A stretch of 64,000 nt of DNA from contig NZ_CAKUBT010000010.1 in the NCBI RefSeq assembly GCF_934643285.1, positions 1-64,000 of the forward strand, given 5' to 3'. Numbering within the stretch: the first letter of the stretch is position 1; each line of letters opens with the position of its first letter. The DNA is from an uncultured Ellagibacter sp. Lineage in GTDB: Bacteria; Actinomycetota; Coriobacteriia; Coriobacteriales; Eggerthellaceae. The notes beneath the pieces are model-generated. The model was given only the letters and a program-made list of their open reading frames with translations, searched no databases and had not been told where the DNA came from. Positions 33,586 through 42,068 of the stretch are shown in pieces. The translations under genes and the position numbers were made by a program.

Positions 33586-34194
33586 TTGGCGCGTCTTTCC
33601 GATTCGATTGCGGTCACGGCGTCTGTCCTCAAGAAGGGACAGTCCGCGATCTTCCCCACGGAAACGGTGTATGGCCTGGGCGTTTCTATTCGCCACGCCG
33701 CGTCTCCCGATATCCTGTACAGCCTGAAGCGCCGCGAGAAGGCAAAGCCCATCTCGTGGCTCGTCTCCCAGCAAGATGACCTTGCGCGCTTCGGCCGCTG
33801 CGTCCCCGAGTTCGCCTTCGTGCTCGCCCGAACGTTTTGGCCGGGCCCCCTCACGCTGATCGTGAAGGCGTCGGACGAAGTCCCCGAGGCGTTCCGCTCG
33901 AGCACCGACACCATCGGCCTTCGCATGCCGAACAACGCCTGCGCGCTCGAGCTGATCGACGCGGTAGGGTGCCCCCTTGCAACGACCTCGGCAAACGTGT
34001 CGGGAAAACGCCCAGCGGGCTCCTTCGACGACCTCGACGCCGGCCTTTGCTCCCAGGTTTCCGCGGTGCTTTCGGACGGGGAAGACGGCGCCAAGAGCGG
34101 CATCGCCTCAACGGTCGTCGACTGCACGCAGGACCATCCCGTGATCGTGCGCGAAGGTGCCATCACCATCGCGGACATCAAGTCACTTTCGTAG
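33586..34194 (+). CDS. L-threonylcarbamoyladenylate synthase (Sua5/YciO/YrdC)
   Basis: This 202-residue enzyme makes threonylcarbamoyl-AMP from threonine, bicarbonate and ATP for the t6A modification of ANN-decoding tRNAs. Motifs are KKGQSAIFPTETVYGLG (about residues 17-33), SLKRREKAKPISWLV, the PGPLTLI loop and ATTSANVSG. The start is TTG 33586 after AAGGTGG. Longer readings begin inside the preceding gene. It lacks the C-terminal Sua5 domain, so it is the short YrdC form. A hairpin and a TACAAT hexamer precede it. Confidence 0.9.
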   Translation: MARLSDSIAVTASVLKKGQSAIFPTETVYGLGVSIRHAASPDILYSLKRREKAKPISWLVSQQDDLARFGRCVPEFAFVLARTFWPGPLTLIVKASDEVPEAFRSSTDTIGLRMPNNACALELIDAVGCPLATTSANVSGKRPAGSFDDLDAGLCSQVSAVLSDGEDGAKSGIASTVVDCTQDHPVIVREGAITIADIKSLS

Positions 34195-34272
34195 GTTGCC
34201 TGTCCGCGCGCGGGGCTTTCCCGCTATACTGAGGGGCGACGGGAAAATCGCTTTGGCGTAAGGGGGAGTCTC

Positions 34273-35238
34273 GTGTCCAAACCAGTTGAGAAATCATCGG
34301 TAGGGTTCAGGTCGTTCGACAAGTCTTCCCAGATAAAAGGAGTGTTGTGGCAGCCCGTTGCCTCGCATGGCGCATCGGGTGCCGCTCCTCGCGCAATCGT
34401 GCAGATCGTCCACGGCATGTCCGAGCACATCGGCCGCTACGAGGATTTCGCTCGCTTCCTTGTGAGTGCCGGCTTTGCGGTGTGCGCCCACGACCACATC
34501 GGACACGGCCGCTCGGTCACCGACCCGATGGACTTGGGGCACATGCCCCTCGATTGCGGGAAGGACGCCCTCATCGAGGACGTTCACGAGATGCGAAAAA
34601 CGGTGAGCGCCCGCTTCTCGCGCAAGACGCCCTACTTCATCTTCGGGCATTCCATGGGAAGCTTTGTCACGCGGGCGTACCTGTCCCGCCATGCGGAAGG
34701 CCTTTCGGGCGCCGTGATTTGCGGCACCGGCAACGAGCCCGTCGTGAAGTCGAAGATGGGACACGCTCTTGCTTGCCGAGTCGCCGCCAAGCAGGGGGAA
34801 CGCACGCGCAGCAAGCTGCTCCATAACCTTGCGGACGGGGTCTTTTCGAAGGCCGTCAAAGACGCGCGCACGCCTCTCGACTGGCTTTCCACCGATCCCG
34901 CAGTCGTCGATGCCTACATTGCCGACGACCTGTGCGGCCAGACGTTCACGGCTGGCGCCTACGCGACGCTCACGAGCCTTACTGCCGAGGTCGCGACGCT
35001 CGATTCGGCGCTCGCGATTCCCTCCGAGCTGCCTATCCTTCTCGTCGCCGGCACGCTCGACCCGGTGGGGAACAAGGGGCGCGGCGTGAAAAGCACGGCC
35101 GCCCTGTTCGAGAAGGCGGGAATCAAAGATGTCGAGGTGAAGCTCTACCAGGGCATGCGCCACGAGATCTTGAACGAGCCCGGCAAGCAGCAGGTCTACG
35201 ACGACGTGCTCGCCTGGATCGACCGCCATATCAGCTGA
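34273..35238 (+). CDS. Alpha/beta hydrolase, monoacylglycerol lipase-like
   Basis: This 321-residue serine hydrolase has the nucleophile elbow GHSMGS (about residues 126-131), the oxyanion segment VHGMSEHIGRYEDF, DHIGHGRS, a probable acid in GTLDPVGN and the catalytic histidine in GMRHEIL. This arrangement matches the Hydrolase_4 lysophospholipase/monoacylglycerol lipase group. The start is GTG 34273 after GGGGGAG. Its neighbour is glycerol kinase, so releasing glycerol from acylglycerols and phosphorylating it would be a natural pairing (inference). No signal peptide is seen. Confidence 0.87.
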   Translation: MSKPVEKSSVGFRSFDKSSQIKGVLWQPVASHGASGAAPRAIVQIVHGMSEHIGRYEDFARFLVSAGFAVCAHDHIGHGRSVTDPMDLGHMPLDCGKDALIEDVHEMRKTVSARFSRKTPYFIFGHSMGSFVTRAYLSRHAEGLSGAVICGTGNEPVVKSKMGHALACRVAAKQGERTRSKLLHNLADGVFSKAVKDARTPLDWLSTDPAVVDAYIADDLCGQTFTAGAYATLTSLTAEVATLDSALAIPSELPILLVAGTLDPVGNKGRGVKSTAALFEKAGIKDVEVKLYQGMRHEILNEPGKQQVYDDVLAWIDRHIS

Positions 35239-35293
35239 TTTCCCGATTCCGCAATTTGCTGGAAGCATCGGGAATCCCTTCGAGGAGATAATC

Positions 35294-36790
35294 ATGTCGA
35301 AAACCTACGTCGTCGCGCTTGACCAGGGGACCACGTCTTCCCGGGCGATGCTCATCGACCACGAGGGGCGTGTCGCGGATGTGGTGCAAAACCCCTTCCC
35401 GCAGATCTTCCCCAAGCCGGGCTGGGTCGAGCACGACCCGCGCGATATCCTCTCGTCGCAGCTCGGCGCGCTGACAGAACTTTTGGTGTCGAACGATCTG
35501 GGGCCTGACGACATCGACTCCATCGGCATCACCAACCAGCGCGAGACCACGGTCGTGTGGAACCGCGAGACCGGGCAGCCGGTGGCGAACGCCATCGTGT
35601 GGCAGTGCCGTCGGACGGCGCCTCTCGTCGAGGAGCTGTGCGGGGCCCCAGGTGTCGCGGCGGAGGTCACGCGCCGCACGGGCCTCATCCCCGACGCGTA
35701 CTTCTCCGCCAGCAAGATCCGCTGGATCCTCGACAACGTCCCCGGCGCTCGCGAGGATGCGCTCCAGGGGAAGCTCGCGTTCGGCACGGTTGACTCGTGG
35801 CTTTTATGGGCGCTCACGCAGGGCGAGGTGCACGCCACCGACGTCACCAACGCAAGTCGCACCATGCTGTTCAACATCCACGACATGAAATGGGACCCGT
35901 GGCTGCTCGATTTGTTCGACATCCCCGCCTCGATGCTTCCCGAGGTGCGCCCCTCATCGGGCGACTTCGGCGTGACGAGAAACCCTGCCGTTTTCCCCGG
36001 CGTGCCCATCCGCGGCATCGCGGGCGACCAGCAGGCGGCGCTGTTCGGGCAGTGCTGTTTTTCGCCCGGGCAGGCGAAAAACACCTACGGCACGGGTTGC
36101 TTTCTTCTTATGAACACGGGGAGCGAGGCGTGCGAGTCGAAAAACGGCCTGGTCACTACCGTTGCCGCGAGCGCGCCTGATGCAAAGGGACCTGAATATG
36201 CGCTCGAGGGAAGCGTGTTTATGGCGGGTGCTCTTCTGCAGTGGCTGCGCGACGAGATGGGCCTTATCGACGACGTGGCCGACACCTGCGAGATTGCCCG
36301 CAGCGTCGATAGCACGGAGGGCGTCTACATCGTGCCCGCCTTCACTGGCCTTGGCGCCCCGTACTGGGATGCCGAGGCGCGCGGTACGGTCGTTGGCCTC
36401 ACGCGCGGATCGACTCGCGCCCATTTCGTTCGTGCGGCGCTCGAATCGCTCGCTTACCAGGTGCATGACTTGGTGGTGGCGATGGAGGCCGACTCAGGCG
36501 TGAAGCTCTCCGAGCTCAACGTCGACGGCGGCGCGTCGAAAAACGACTTCCTCATGCAGTTCCAATGCGATATGCTTCGCACGTCGCTTCATCGTCCGAA
36601 GAACGCGGAGACCACTGCTGTCGGCGCCGCGTACCTGGCTGGTTTGGCGACGGGCTTTTGGGAGAGCACCGACCAGCTGCGCGGGCTGCGCACGACCGAT
36701 GACGTCTACGAGCCGCAGATGGACCACACGCGCCATGCCGAGCTTTTGGAAGGATGGCGGCGCGCGGTGGGGCATACGAAGACGAAATAG
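35294..36790 (+). CDS. glpK: Glycerol kinase
   Basis: This 498-residue FGGY-family kinase phosphorylates glycerol to sn-glycerol 3-phosphate. It begins YVVALDQGTTSSRAM (ATP-phosphate loop) and includes TNQRETTVVWNRETGQP, the GIAGDQQAALFGQ region and NVDGGASKNDFLMQFQ near the C-terminus. Length matches E. coli GlpK (502). GAGGAGA precedes the ATG. It follows the lipase-like hydrolase by 55 bp, so the two may be co-transcribed. No glpF or glpD is in the window. Confidence 0.96.
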   Translation: MSKTYVVALDQGTTSSRAMLIDHEGRVADVVQNPFPQIFPKPGWVEHDPRDILSSQLGALTELLVSNDLGPDDIDSIGITNQRETTVVWNRETGQPVANAIVWQCRRTAPLVEELCGAPGVAAEVTRRTGLIPDAYFSASKIRWILDNVPGAREDALQGKLAFGTVDSWLLWALTQGEVHATDVTNASRTMLFNIHDMKWDPWLLDLFDIPASMLPEVRPSSGDFGVTRNPAVFPGVPIRGIAGDQQAALFGQCCFSPGQAKNTYGTGCFLLMNTGSEACESKNGLVTTVAASAPDAKGPEYALEGSVFMAGALLQWLRDEMGLIDDVADTCEIARSVDSTEGVYIVPAFTGLGAPYWDAEARGTVVGLTRGSTRAHFVRAALESLAYQVHDLVVAMEADSGVKLSELNVDGGASKNDFLMQFQCDMLRTSLHRPKNAETTAVGAAYLAGLATGFWESTDQLRGLRTTDDVYEPQMDHTRHAELLEGWRRAVGHTKTK

Positions 36791-36822
36791 GGCAGGTTCA
36801 CGACATAAGGGAGAGTAGGAAC

Positions 36823-37269
36823 ATGATTATCAGCATCGCAAGCGATCACGCGGGTTTTGAGCAGAAGCAGCTTTTGGCTGTCTACCTTGAGGAGAAGGGC
36901 TACGAGGTGCACGATCTGGGCCCCGACTCCGATGACCGCGTCGATTACCCCGACTTCGCCGCCAAGGTCGCCCATGAGGTGGCAGACGGCGTGGCAACGT
37001 ATGGCGTTCTCGTCTGCGGTACGGGAATTGGCATGGCCGTCGCCGCTAATAAGATCAACGGCATCCGCGCGGTGAACGTCATCAACACCCAGTTCGCCGA
37101 GCTGTGCCGCGAGCACAACGACGCCAACATCGTGACGCTGTCGGGTCGCTTCGTCGACGTGGAGGAAAACAAGCGCATCCTTGACGTGTTTCTGTCGACC
37201 GACTTCGGCGGCGGACGCCATGCGGGCCGCGTCGAGAAGATCATGGCGCTCGAGACTCCGTCGGCGTAA
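36823..37269 (+). CDS. rpiB: Ribose 5-phosphate isomerase B
   Basis: This 148-residue enzyme interconverts ribose 5-phosphate and ribulose 5-phosphate. It begins ISIASDHAGFEQKQLL with the catalytic-site Asp-His, and carries the proton-abstracting cysteine and anion hole in VCGTGIGMAVAANK. NDANIVTLSGRF near the C-terminus is also conserved. ATG 36823 is preferred over an ATG 23 codons upstream inside glpK. It lies between glpK and glyA. Confidence 0.95.
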   Translation: MIISIASDHAGFEQKQLLAVYLEEKGYEVHDLGPDSDDRVDYPDFAAKVAHEVADGVATYGVLVCGTGIGMAVAANKINGIRAVNVINTQFAELCREHNDANIVTLSGRFVDVEENKRILDVFLSTDFGGGRHAGRVEKIMALETPSA

Positions 37270-37404
37270 CGGCCGCGGTTCCCGGTTGAGTCAGTTTTCC
37301 CTTGACCAACGCAGGCTTCCCCTAACCAACTTGTAACAATTGCGCCTGCTCATTGTGCTAGAGTGGGCGCATACTTTTTTCGGGCTCTGGAAGGGGCGAG
37401 TGAT

Positions 37405-38661
37405 ATGACGTTGCAATATGTAAGTGAAAGCGATCCCGAGGTCGCCGACGTTCTTCGCGCTGAGCTGGGACGTCAGCGCACGAGTGTCGAGCTCATCGCT
37501 TCGGAGAACTTCACTAGTCCGGCTGTCATGGAGGCCATGGGCAGCGTGCTCACCAACAAGTACGCGGAGGGCTATCCCGGCAAGCGCTATTACGGCGGTT
37601 GCGAGAAGGTAGACATCGTGGAGGACCTCGCGCGCGATCGCGCCTGCAAGCTCTACGGCGCGCAGTTCGCGAACGTCCAGCCCCATTCCGGTGCGAACGC
37701 GAACCTGGCGGCGTACTTCGCGCTGATTAAGCCCGGCGACACCATTTTGGGTATGGGCCTCGACAACGGCGGCCATCTTACTCACGGCAGCCCGGCGAAC
37801 TTCTCGGGCAAGCTCTACCATGCGGAATCCTACGGCGTCGATCCCGCGACCGAGGTCATCGACTACGACGCGCTTCTTAAAAAGGCGAAGGAGGTTCGCC
37901 CGAAGGTCATCGTCGGTGGTGCTTCCGCCTATCCTCGCACGATCGACTTCCCGCGCATGGCCGAGATCGCGCATGAGGTGGGCGCCTACCTCATGGTGGA
38001 CATGGCCCACATCGCCGGCCTCGTCGCCACGGGCGCACATCCCAGCCCTGTGCCGTATGCCGACATCACGACGTCGACCAGCCACAAGACGCTGCGCGGT
38101 CCACGCGGTGGCTTCATCCTGACGAACTCCGAGGAGCTCTTCAAGAAGATCAACTCCGCGGTGTTCCCCGGCTCGCAGGGCGGCCCGCTCATGCACGTCA
38201 TCGCCGGCAAGGCGGTCGCGTTCGGCGAGGCGCTCAAGCCTGAGTTCAAAATCTACATCGACCATGTGGTCGAGAACGCGAAGGCGCTCGGCCAGGGCAT
38301 GACCGACGGCGGCCTGCGCCTGGTGTCGGGCGGCACGGACAATCACCTGTGCCTCGTGGACCTCACGCCCGCCGACGTCACCGGCAAGGATGCCGAGAAG
38401 CTGCTCGAGCGCGTCGGCCTCACGGTGAACAAGAACACCATCCCCAACGAGCAGCGCAGCCCCTTCGTGGCGAGCGGCATTCGAGTCGGTTCTGCTGCGG
38501 CGACCACGCGCGGCTTCACGAAGGAAGACTTCTACGAGGTCGGCCTGTGCATTGCCGGCACCGTGTTCAACGCCGACGATGACGCGAAGCTCGCCGACAT
38601 CAAGAAGAAGGTCGACGCGATGCTCGAGGCCCATCCGCTCTACCCGGGTTTGGAGTACTAG
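37405..38661 (+). CDS. glyA: Serine hydroxymethyltransferase
   Basis: This 418-residue PLP enzyme interconverts serine and glycine, with tetrahydrofolate as the one-carbon carrier. Recognisable parts are [44 protein letters not shown] and the PLP lysine K228 in [22 protein letters not shown] lies upstream of the ATG. A terminator at 38696 ends the unit. It supplies one-carbon units for purine and thymidylate synthesis. Confidence 0.96.
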   Translation: MTLQYVSESDPEVADVLRAELGRQRTSVELIASENFTSPAVMEAMGSVLTNKYAEGYPGKRYYGGCEKVDIVEDLARDRACKLYGAQFANVQPHSGANANLAAYFALIKPGDTILGMGLDNGGHLTHGSPANFSGKLYHAESYGVDPATEVIDYDALLKKAKEVRPKVIVGGASAYPRTIDFPRMAEIAHEVGAYLMVDMAHIAGLVATGAHPSPVPYADITTSTSHKTLRGPRGGFILTNSEELFKKINSAVFPGSQGGPLMHVIAGKAVAFGEALKPEFKIYIDHVVENAKALGQGMTDGGLRLVSGGTDNHLCLVDLTPADVTGKDAEKLLERVGLTVNKNTIPNEQRSPFVASGIRVGSAAATTRGFTKEDFYEVGLCIAGTVFNADDDAKLADIKKKVDAMLEAHPLYPGLEY

Positions 38662-38695
38662 AAGCCGCCCGCTGGGCAGACAATATTTTGCGCCA

Positions 38696-38720
38696 GGTCG
38701 ACGAGTTCTCGACCCTTTTT
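38696..38720 (+). terminator. Terminator of glyA
   Basis: GGTCGA (38696-38701) pairs with TCGACC (38709-38714), with a 7-nt loop followed by CTTTTT. Confidence 0.75.
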
Positions 38721-38836
38721 CGCGAGGATGGGAGCGAGTGCGCGGTTTGGTTCTTCGACGTGGGTCGGGAAATGACGCTTTCCTGAATTCTTAGTCGGTG
38801 CATGCGTCGGTTGTGGCTCACGCGGCGGCGCAATGC

Positions 38837-38845
38837 TGGTAGAAT
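38837..38845 (+). promoter_or_regulatory. Extended -10 promoter of upp
   Basis: TGGTAGAAT is an extended -10 (TGn plus a TATAAT-like hexamer). No -35 is placed at 17 bp, which extended -10 promoters tolerate. The start would be near 38852. Confidence 0.5.
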
Positions 38846-38860
38846 CGCATCAAACGGTGA

Positions 38861-38890
38861 AGGGCTCGCGGCTTACCGCGGGCCCTTTTC
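38861..38890 (+). terminator. Terminator-like hairpin in the upp leader (attenuator candidate)
   Basis: GGGCTCGCGG (38862-38871) pairs with CCGCGGGCCC (38876-38885), with one wobble pair and a 4-nt loop, then TTTTCTTT. It lies between the putative upp start site and the upp ribosome binding site, so it is placed to attenuate upp. Confidence 0.65.
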
Positions 38891-38927
38891 TTTGTGGAAG
38901 CTTAACTTCGGCCGAAAGAAGGACCCA

Positions 38928-39566
38928 ATGGACAACAGCCGCGTCACCCTCGTCGATCACCCTATGGTGCAGCACAAGCTTTCCATCCTGCGCGATAAAA
39001 CGACTTCTTGCAAGCAATTCCGCGAGCTCGTGCGCGAGCTTGCCCTGTTCGAGGGCTACGAGGCAACGCGCGATCTGCCGCTGGCCGACGTGGACGTCGA
39101 AACCCCCATCTGCACGGCGCGCTGCAAGCGGGTGTCGGGCAAGAAGCTCGCGGTGGTGCCCATCCTCCGTGCCGGGCTTGGCATGGTCGACGGCGTGCTC
39201 GACCTGATCCCTGCGGCGCGCGTGGGCCATCTTGGCATGTACCGCAACGAGGAGACCCATGAGCCGGTTCCCTATTACGACAAGATGCCCGAGGACATCG
39301 CCAATCGCACGGTGCTCGTGGTCGACCCGATGCTCGCGACGGGCGGCTCGATCATCTCGGCCGTCACCTACCTGCGCTCGCGCGGCGTCACCGGTGAGAT
39401 CAAGCTTATGGTCCTCGTCGCCGCGCCAGAGGGCATCAATGCCGTTCTCGCCGCCGATGACAACGTGCACATCTACACGTGCGCCATTGACGAGGGACTC
39501 AATTCCGCGGCCTATATCGTCCCCGGCCTCGGCGACGCTGGTGACCGCATCTTCGGTACGAAATAA
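38928..39566 (+). CDS. upp: Uracil phosphoribosyltransferase
   Basis: This 212-residue enzyme makes UMP from uracil and PRPP in pyrimidine salvage. It begins [19 protein letters not shown], and the PRPP loop is [12 protein letters not shown] (about residues 128-139). The C-terminal [17 protein letters not shown] is the uracil-binding hood. AAGAAGG precedes ATG 38928. The longer reading from 38802 includes the leader hairpin and is rejected. A transcription terminator lies in its leader. The dCMP deaminase-like gene follows after repeat elements. Confidence 0.96.
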   Translation: MDNSRVTLVDHPMVQHKLSILRDKTTSCKQFRELVRELALFEGYEATRDLPLADVDVETPICTARCKRVSGKKLAVVPILRAGLGMVDGVLDLIPAARVGHLGMYRNEETHEPVPYYDKMPEDIANRTVLVVDPMLATGGSIISAVTYLRSRGVTGEIKLMVLVAAPEGINAVLAADDNVHIYTCAIDEGLNSAAYIVPGLGDAGDRIFGTK

Positions 39567-39877
39567 ATAACAGTCCTGTGGACTGTTATTTCCCTGTCTA
39601 TGCGCCCGAGCGGGCGCGTCCCCGAACGCGCGAAGCGTCGGTCGGGGACAGGGAGTCCTGTGGACTGTTATTTCCCTGTCTATGCGCCCGAGCGGGCGCG
39701 TCCCCGAACGCGCGGAGCGTCGGTCGGGGACAGTACGGTTTCAAGTGGTCGAGAACGCGGCGGCGCTCACAAAGCGAGTTCCGCACGAGCCGAAAGCGCC
39801 AGTGGCGCTTTCGCGCGAGCAGGACTGCCGAGCGACTGAGCGTTGCCGCGCTCTCGCCATATGAGGGATGGATTCCA
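39567..39877. other. Repeat-bearing intergenic region between upp and the dCMP deaminase gene
   Basis: It contains two tandem copies of the family B element (39572-39738). The remaining 140 bp hold a short inverted repeat of CGAAAGCGCCA/TGGCGCTTTCG (about 39790-39812) and no supported gene. Confidence 0.75.
39572..39738 (+). repeat. REP-like multi-stem element, family B, tandem copies 2 and 3
   Basis: Two units with an exact 82-bp period (39572 and 39654) are nearly identical. Each has AGTCC-TGT-GGACT, GCGCCC-GAGC-GGGCGC, and GTCCCCGA with ACGC-GCGAA-GCGT inside, closed by TCGGGGAC. The third copy is after yebC at 24758. Confidence 0.88.
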
Positions 39878-40342
39878 ATGACCCAAGACAAGAGACCCAG
39901 CTGGGACGAATACTTCATGACGCTTGCCAACCAGGTTGCCACGCGCACGACGTGCATGCGGCGCGGGGTGGGGGCCGTCATCGTGAAGGAGCGCCGCATC
40001 CTCGCGACGGGGTACAACGGCGTGCCTGCGGGACTTGCGCACTGCGCCGAGACTGGATGCTTGCGCCAGCAGCTCGGCGTTCCCTCGGGGCAGCGCCACG
40101 AGATTTGTCGCGGGCTCCATGCCGAGCAGAACGCGATCATCCAGGCCGCGCGCTACGGAATCAACATCGCGGGCGCCTCGATCTACATCAACACCCAGCC
40201 CTGCGTTGTGTGCGCGAAGATGATCATCAACGCCGATATCGAGGAGATCATCTACCAAAATCCCTATCCCGACGAGCTCGCTATGTCGATGCTCGAGGAG
40301 GCGGGAATCAAGCTTCGGGTGTTCGAGCCGGCGAACAAGTAA
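39878..40342 (+). CDS. Deoxycytidylate (dCMP) deaminase family protein
   Basis: This 154-residue zinc deaminase shows the HAE motif (LHAEQNAI) and the PCVVC zinc ligands typical of the dCMP/ComEB family. The N-terminal [18 protein letters not shown] is characteristic of dCMP deaminases, which convert dCMP to dUMP for thymidylate synthesis. The extra cysteines and histidine in [11 protein letters not shown] match the second, structural zinc site of dCMP deaminases. GAGGGATGG lies upstream of ATG 39878. It is separated from upp by tandem repeats. Confidence 0.92.
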   Translation: MTQDKRPSWDEYFMTLANQVATRTTCMRRGVGAVIVKERRILATGYNGVPAGLAHCAETGCLRQQLGVPSGQRHEICRGLHAEQNAIIQAARYGINIAGASIYINTQPCVVCAKMIINADIEEIIYQNPYPDELAMSMLEEAGIKLRVFEPANK

Positions 40343-40399
40343 AGGACTGACCTCGAAAAATACGAATCACAAGAGGAGCCTTCGCGCGGTGCCCCCAAA

Positions 40400-40446
40400 G
40401 TGAGCGGTCCCTCTTTTCGGCCAAGCGCGCGTAAATGACCGCTCAC
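40400..40446. repeat. Inverted repeat upstream of the atp operon
   Basis: GTGAGCGGTC (40400-40409) and GACCGCTCAC (40437-40446) are perfect 10-bp inverted copies with a 27-nt loop. No U-tract follows. It lies between the deaminase gene and the ATP synthase operon, as a possible terminator or regulatory hairpin. Confidence 0.55.
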
Positions 40447-40559
40447 CCGAAAAAAGGACGTGTTTCCTACGGCGCCTTCGCGACTCCTTCACATTCGGCT
40501 ATTATACGGAAGGCTTTTAGAAGGGCGCAGTGCGCGCAGAGGGTCAAGGAAAGAAGGAC

Positions 40560-40841
40560 ATGGTAGTAGCAATCATCGTCGCGGTGCTCGTTGGACTGGT
40601 GAGCGTCATCCCGTTCAATGTGGCTATCAAGAAAATCCGCGCGGTCGATCCGACCAAGTCTTTGAATCTCCTCGGCCCTTTCCTTTTGACCATTGCCGCG
40701 TCGTTTGTCATCCTCGTCGCGGGTATGGTCGTGTGCAAGCTCGTTGCGCCTGACGTCGCGCTCGCGTATGCGGTTGCGGAACTTGTCGCATTCGTGGTCG
40801 GGGTTATTGTCTTCGGCGTGTTTTTGTCGAAGCGTCGATAG
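40560..40841 (+). CDS. Small three-helix membrane protein at the head of the atp operon (AtpI-like position)
   Basis: This 93-residue protein is almost wholly three membrane helices (about residues 2-24, 38-62, 66-90) and ends in KRR. It begins 22 bp before atpB, where many bacteria encode AtpI, the assembly factor for the c-ring. Sequence similarity to AtpI is too weak to claim, so the name rests on position and topology. ATG 40560 follows AAGGA at suitable spacing. A GTG at 40530 with AAGGG is an alternative start. Confidence 0.7.
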   Translation: MVVAIIVAVLVGLVSVIPFNVAIKKIRAVDPTKSLNLLGPFLLTIAASFVILVAGMVVCKLVAPDVALAYAVAELVAFVVGVIVFGVFLSKRR

Positions 40842-40862
40842 AGAAGGAAAAAGGAGAGGTAC

Positions 40863-41666
40863 ATGGCTTTTGAACTAACGGGCAATCCCCTGAACGATAT
40901 CTCCGCTCCTATTGAGGAGCTCAGCGAGTCGTTCAACTCGACGCTCGTCTTCGATTTCGGCAATGGCGTCGGAATCACCCAGTACACCTTTTGGATGATC
41001 ATCATCTGCGCGATCGTAATCGTGGGCGTGCTCGTGGGCGTGCGCAAGATCAAGGTTGTCCCCGAGGGCAAGTTCGCAGGCCTTGTGGAGTGGGGCTACG
41101 ACGCAGTTCGCCGCAACATGGGCGAGGGCGCTATCGGCCATGGCTACAAGAAGCACATCCCGTTCATCGCGACCATGTTCTTCTTCATCCTCATCTCCAA
41201 CGTGATCGGCCTTATCCCGGGCGCGAAGACGCCGACCGGCACCCTGTCCGTCACGTTCGCACTTGCATTGCTCTCTTTCCTGTACTTCAACTTCTACGGC
41301 ATCAAGGCCAAGGGCGGCTGGGGCTACATCAAGTCCATCGCTCCGTCGGGCCTTCCTAAGCCGATGGTTCCCATCATCTGGTTCTTCGAGTTCTTCTCCC
41401 TGGTCATCCGCCTGCTGACCCTTGCCGTTCGACTTTACGGCAACATGTTCGCCGGCCACATGATCCTCGGCATCTTCGCGATCATGACCCAGTTCTTCAT
41501 CCTCGATCTGATCTCGTTCGCCAATCCCGCAGGCGTCGCCGCGATTGCATGGGCTGTGTTCCTTATCGCCATGTACGCGCTCGAATGCCTCGTTGCCTTC
41601 CTGCAGGCATACGTGTTCTCCGTGCTGACGGCCGTGTACGTGGGCCTCGCTCAGAGCGAGCACTAG
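40863..41666 (+). CDS. atpB: ATP synthase F0 subunit a
   Basis: This 267-residue membrane protein forms the proton half-channels beside the c-ring. The essential arginine lies in LAVRLYGNMFAGH, the standard fourth-helix motif. Later helices include the glutamate-bearing ALECLVAFLQAYVF. AAGGAGAGG precedes the ATG. It is the first core gene of the operon atpB-E-F-H-A-G-D-C, in the normal bacterial order. Confidence 0.96.
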   Translation: MAFELTGNPLNDISAPIEELSESFNSTLVFDFGNGVGITQYTFWMIIICAIVIVGVLVGVRKIKVVPEGKFAGLVEWGYDAVRRNMGEGAIGHGYKKHIPFIATMFFFILISNVIGLIPGAKTPTGTLSVTFALALLSFLYFNFYGIKAKGGWGYIKSIAPSGLPKPMVPIIWFFEFFSLVIRLLTLAVRLYGNMFAGHMILGIFAIMTQFFILDLISFANPAGVAAIAWAVFLIAMYALECLVAFLQAYVFSVLTAVYVGLAQSEH

Positions 41667-41801
41667 AACCGCGCGGGCCGCGCCCGCATCGCGCCGAAAG
41701 GCGCACCGATTCGGTTTCAACGACGTTTCCGTTAGAAACGCCGAGAGACATAAGTAAAGCAGTTTTTGAGAAAAGGCTCAGAAACGAAAAAAGGAGGAAA
41801 A

Positions 41802-42020
41802 GTGGAAGCTACTCTCGTTATCGCAGCCCTGAAGGTTGTCGGCTACGGCCTCGGCACCATCGGCCCAGGCATCGGTCTTGGTCTTTGCGGCTATGGCCTG
41901 TGCGTTGGCTCTGCTCGCCAGCCCGAGCTCGCCGGCAAGCTCTTCACCAACGCGCTTATCTTCGGCGCTCTGGCTGAGGCACTCGCCCTTATCGGCTTCG
42001 TTCTTACCTTCATCTTCTAA
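41802..42020 (+). CDS. atpE: ATP synthase F0 subunit c
   Basis: This 72-residue hairpin protein has a glycine-rich first helix (GTIGPGIGLGLCGYG) and the ion-carrying glutamate in the second helix (FGALAEALALIGF). The residue after the glutamate is alanine, not the Ser/Thr of known Na+ rings, so proton coupling is most likely. The start is GTG 41802 immediately after AAGGAGG. A long A-rich leader of 135 bp separates it from atpB, consistent with separate high-level translation of this high-copy subunit. Confidence 0.95.
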   Translation: MEATLVIAALKVVGYGLGTIGPGIGLGLCGYGLCVGSARQPELAGKLFTNALIFGALAEALALIGFVLTFIF

Positions 42021-42068
42021 ATCGGCTGTATCGTTTTAGAAATACACGCTGAGAGAGAAGGTGGATGA

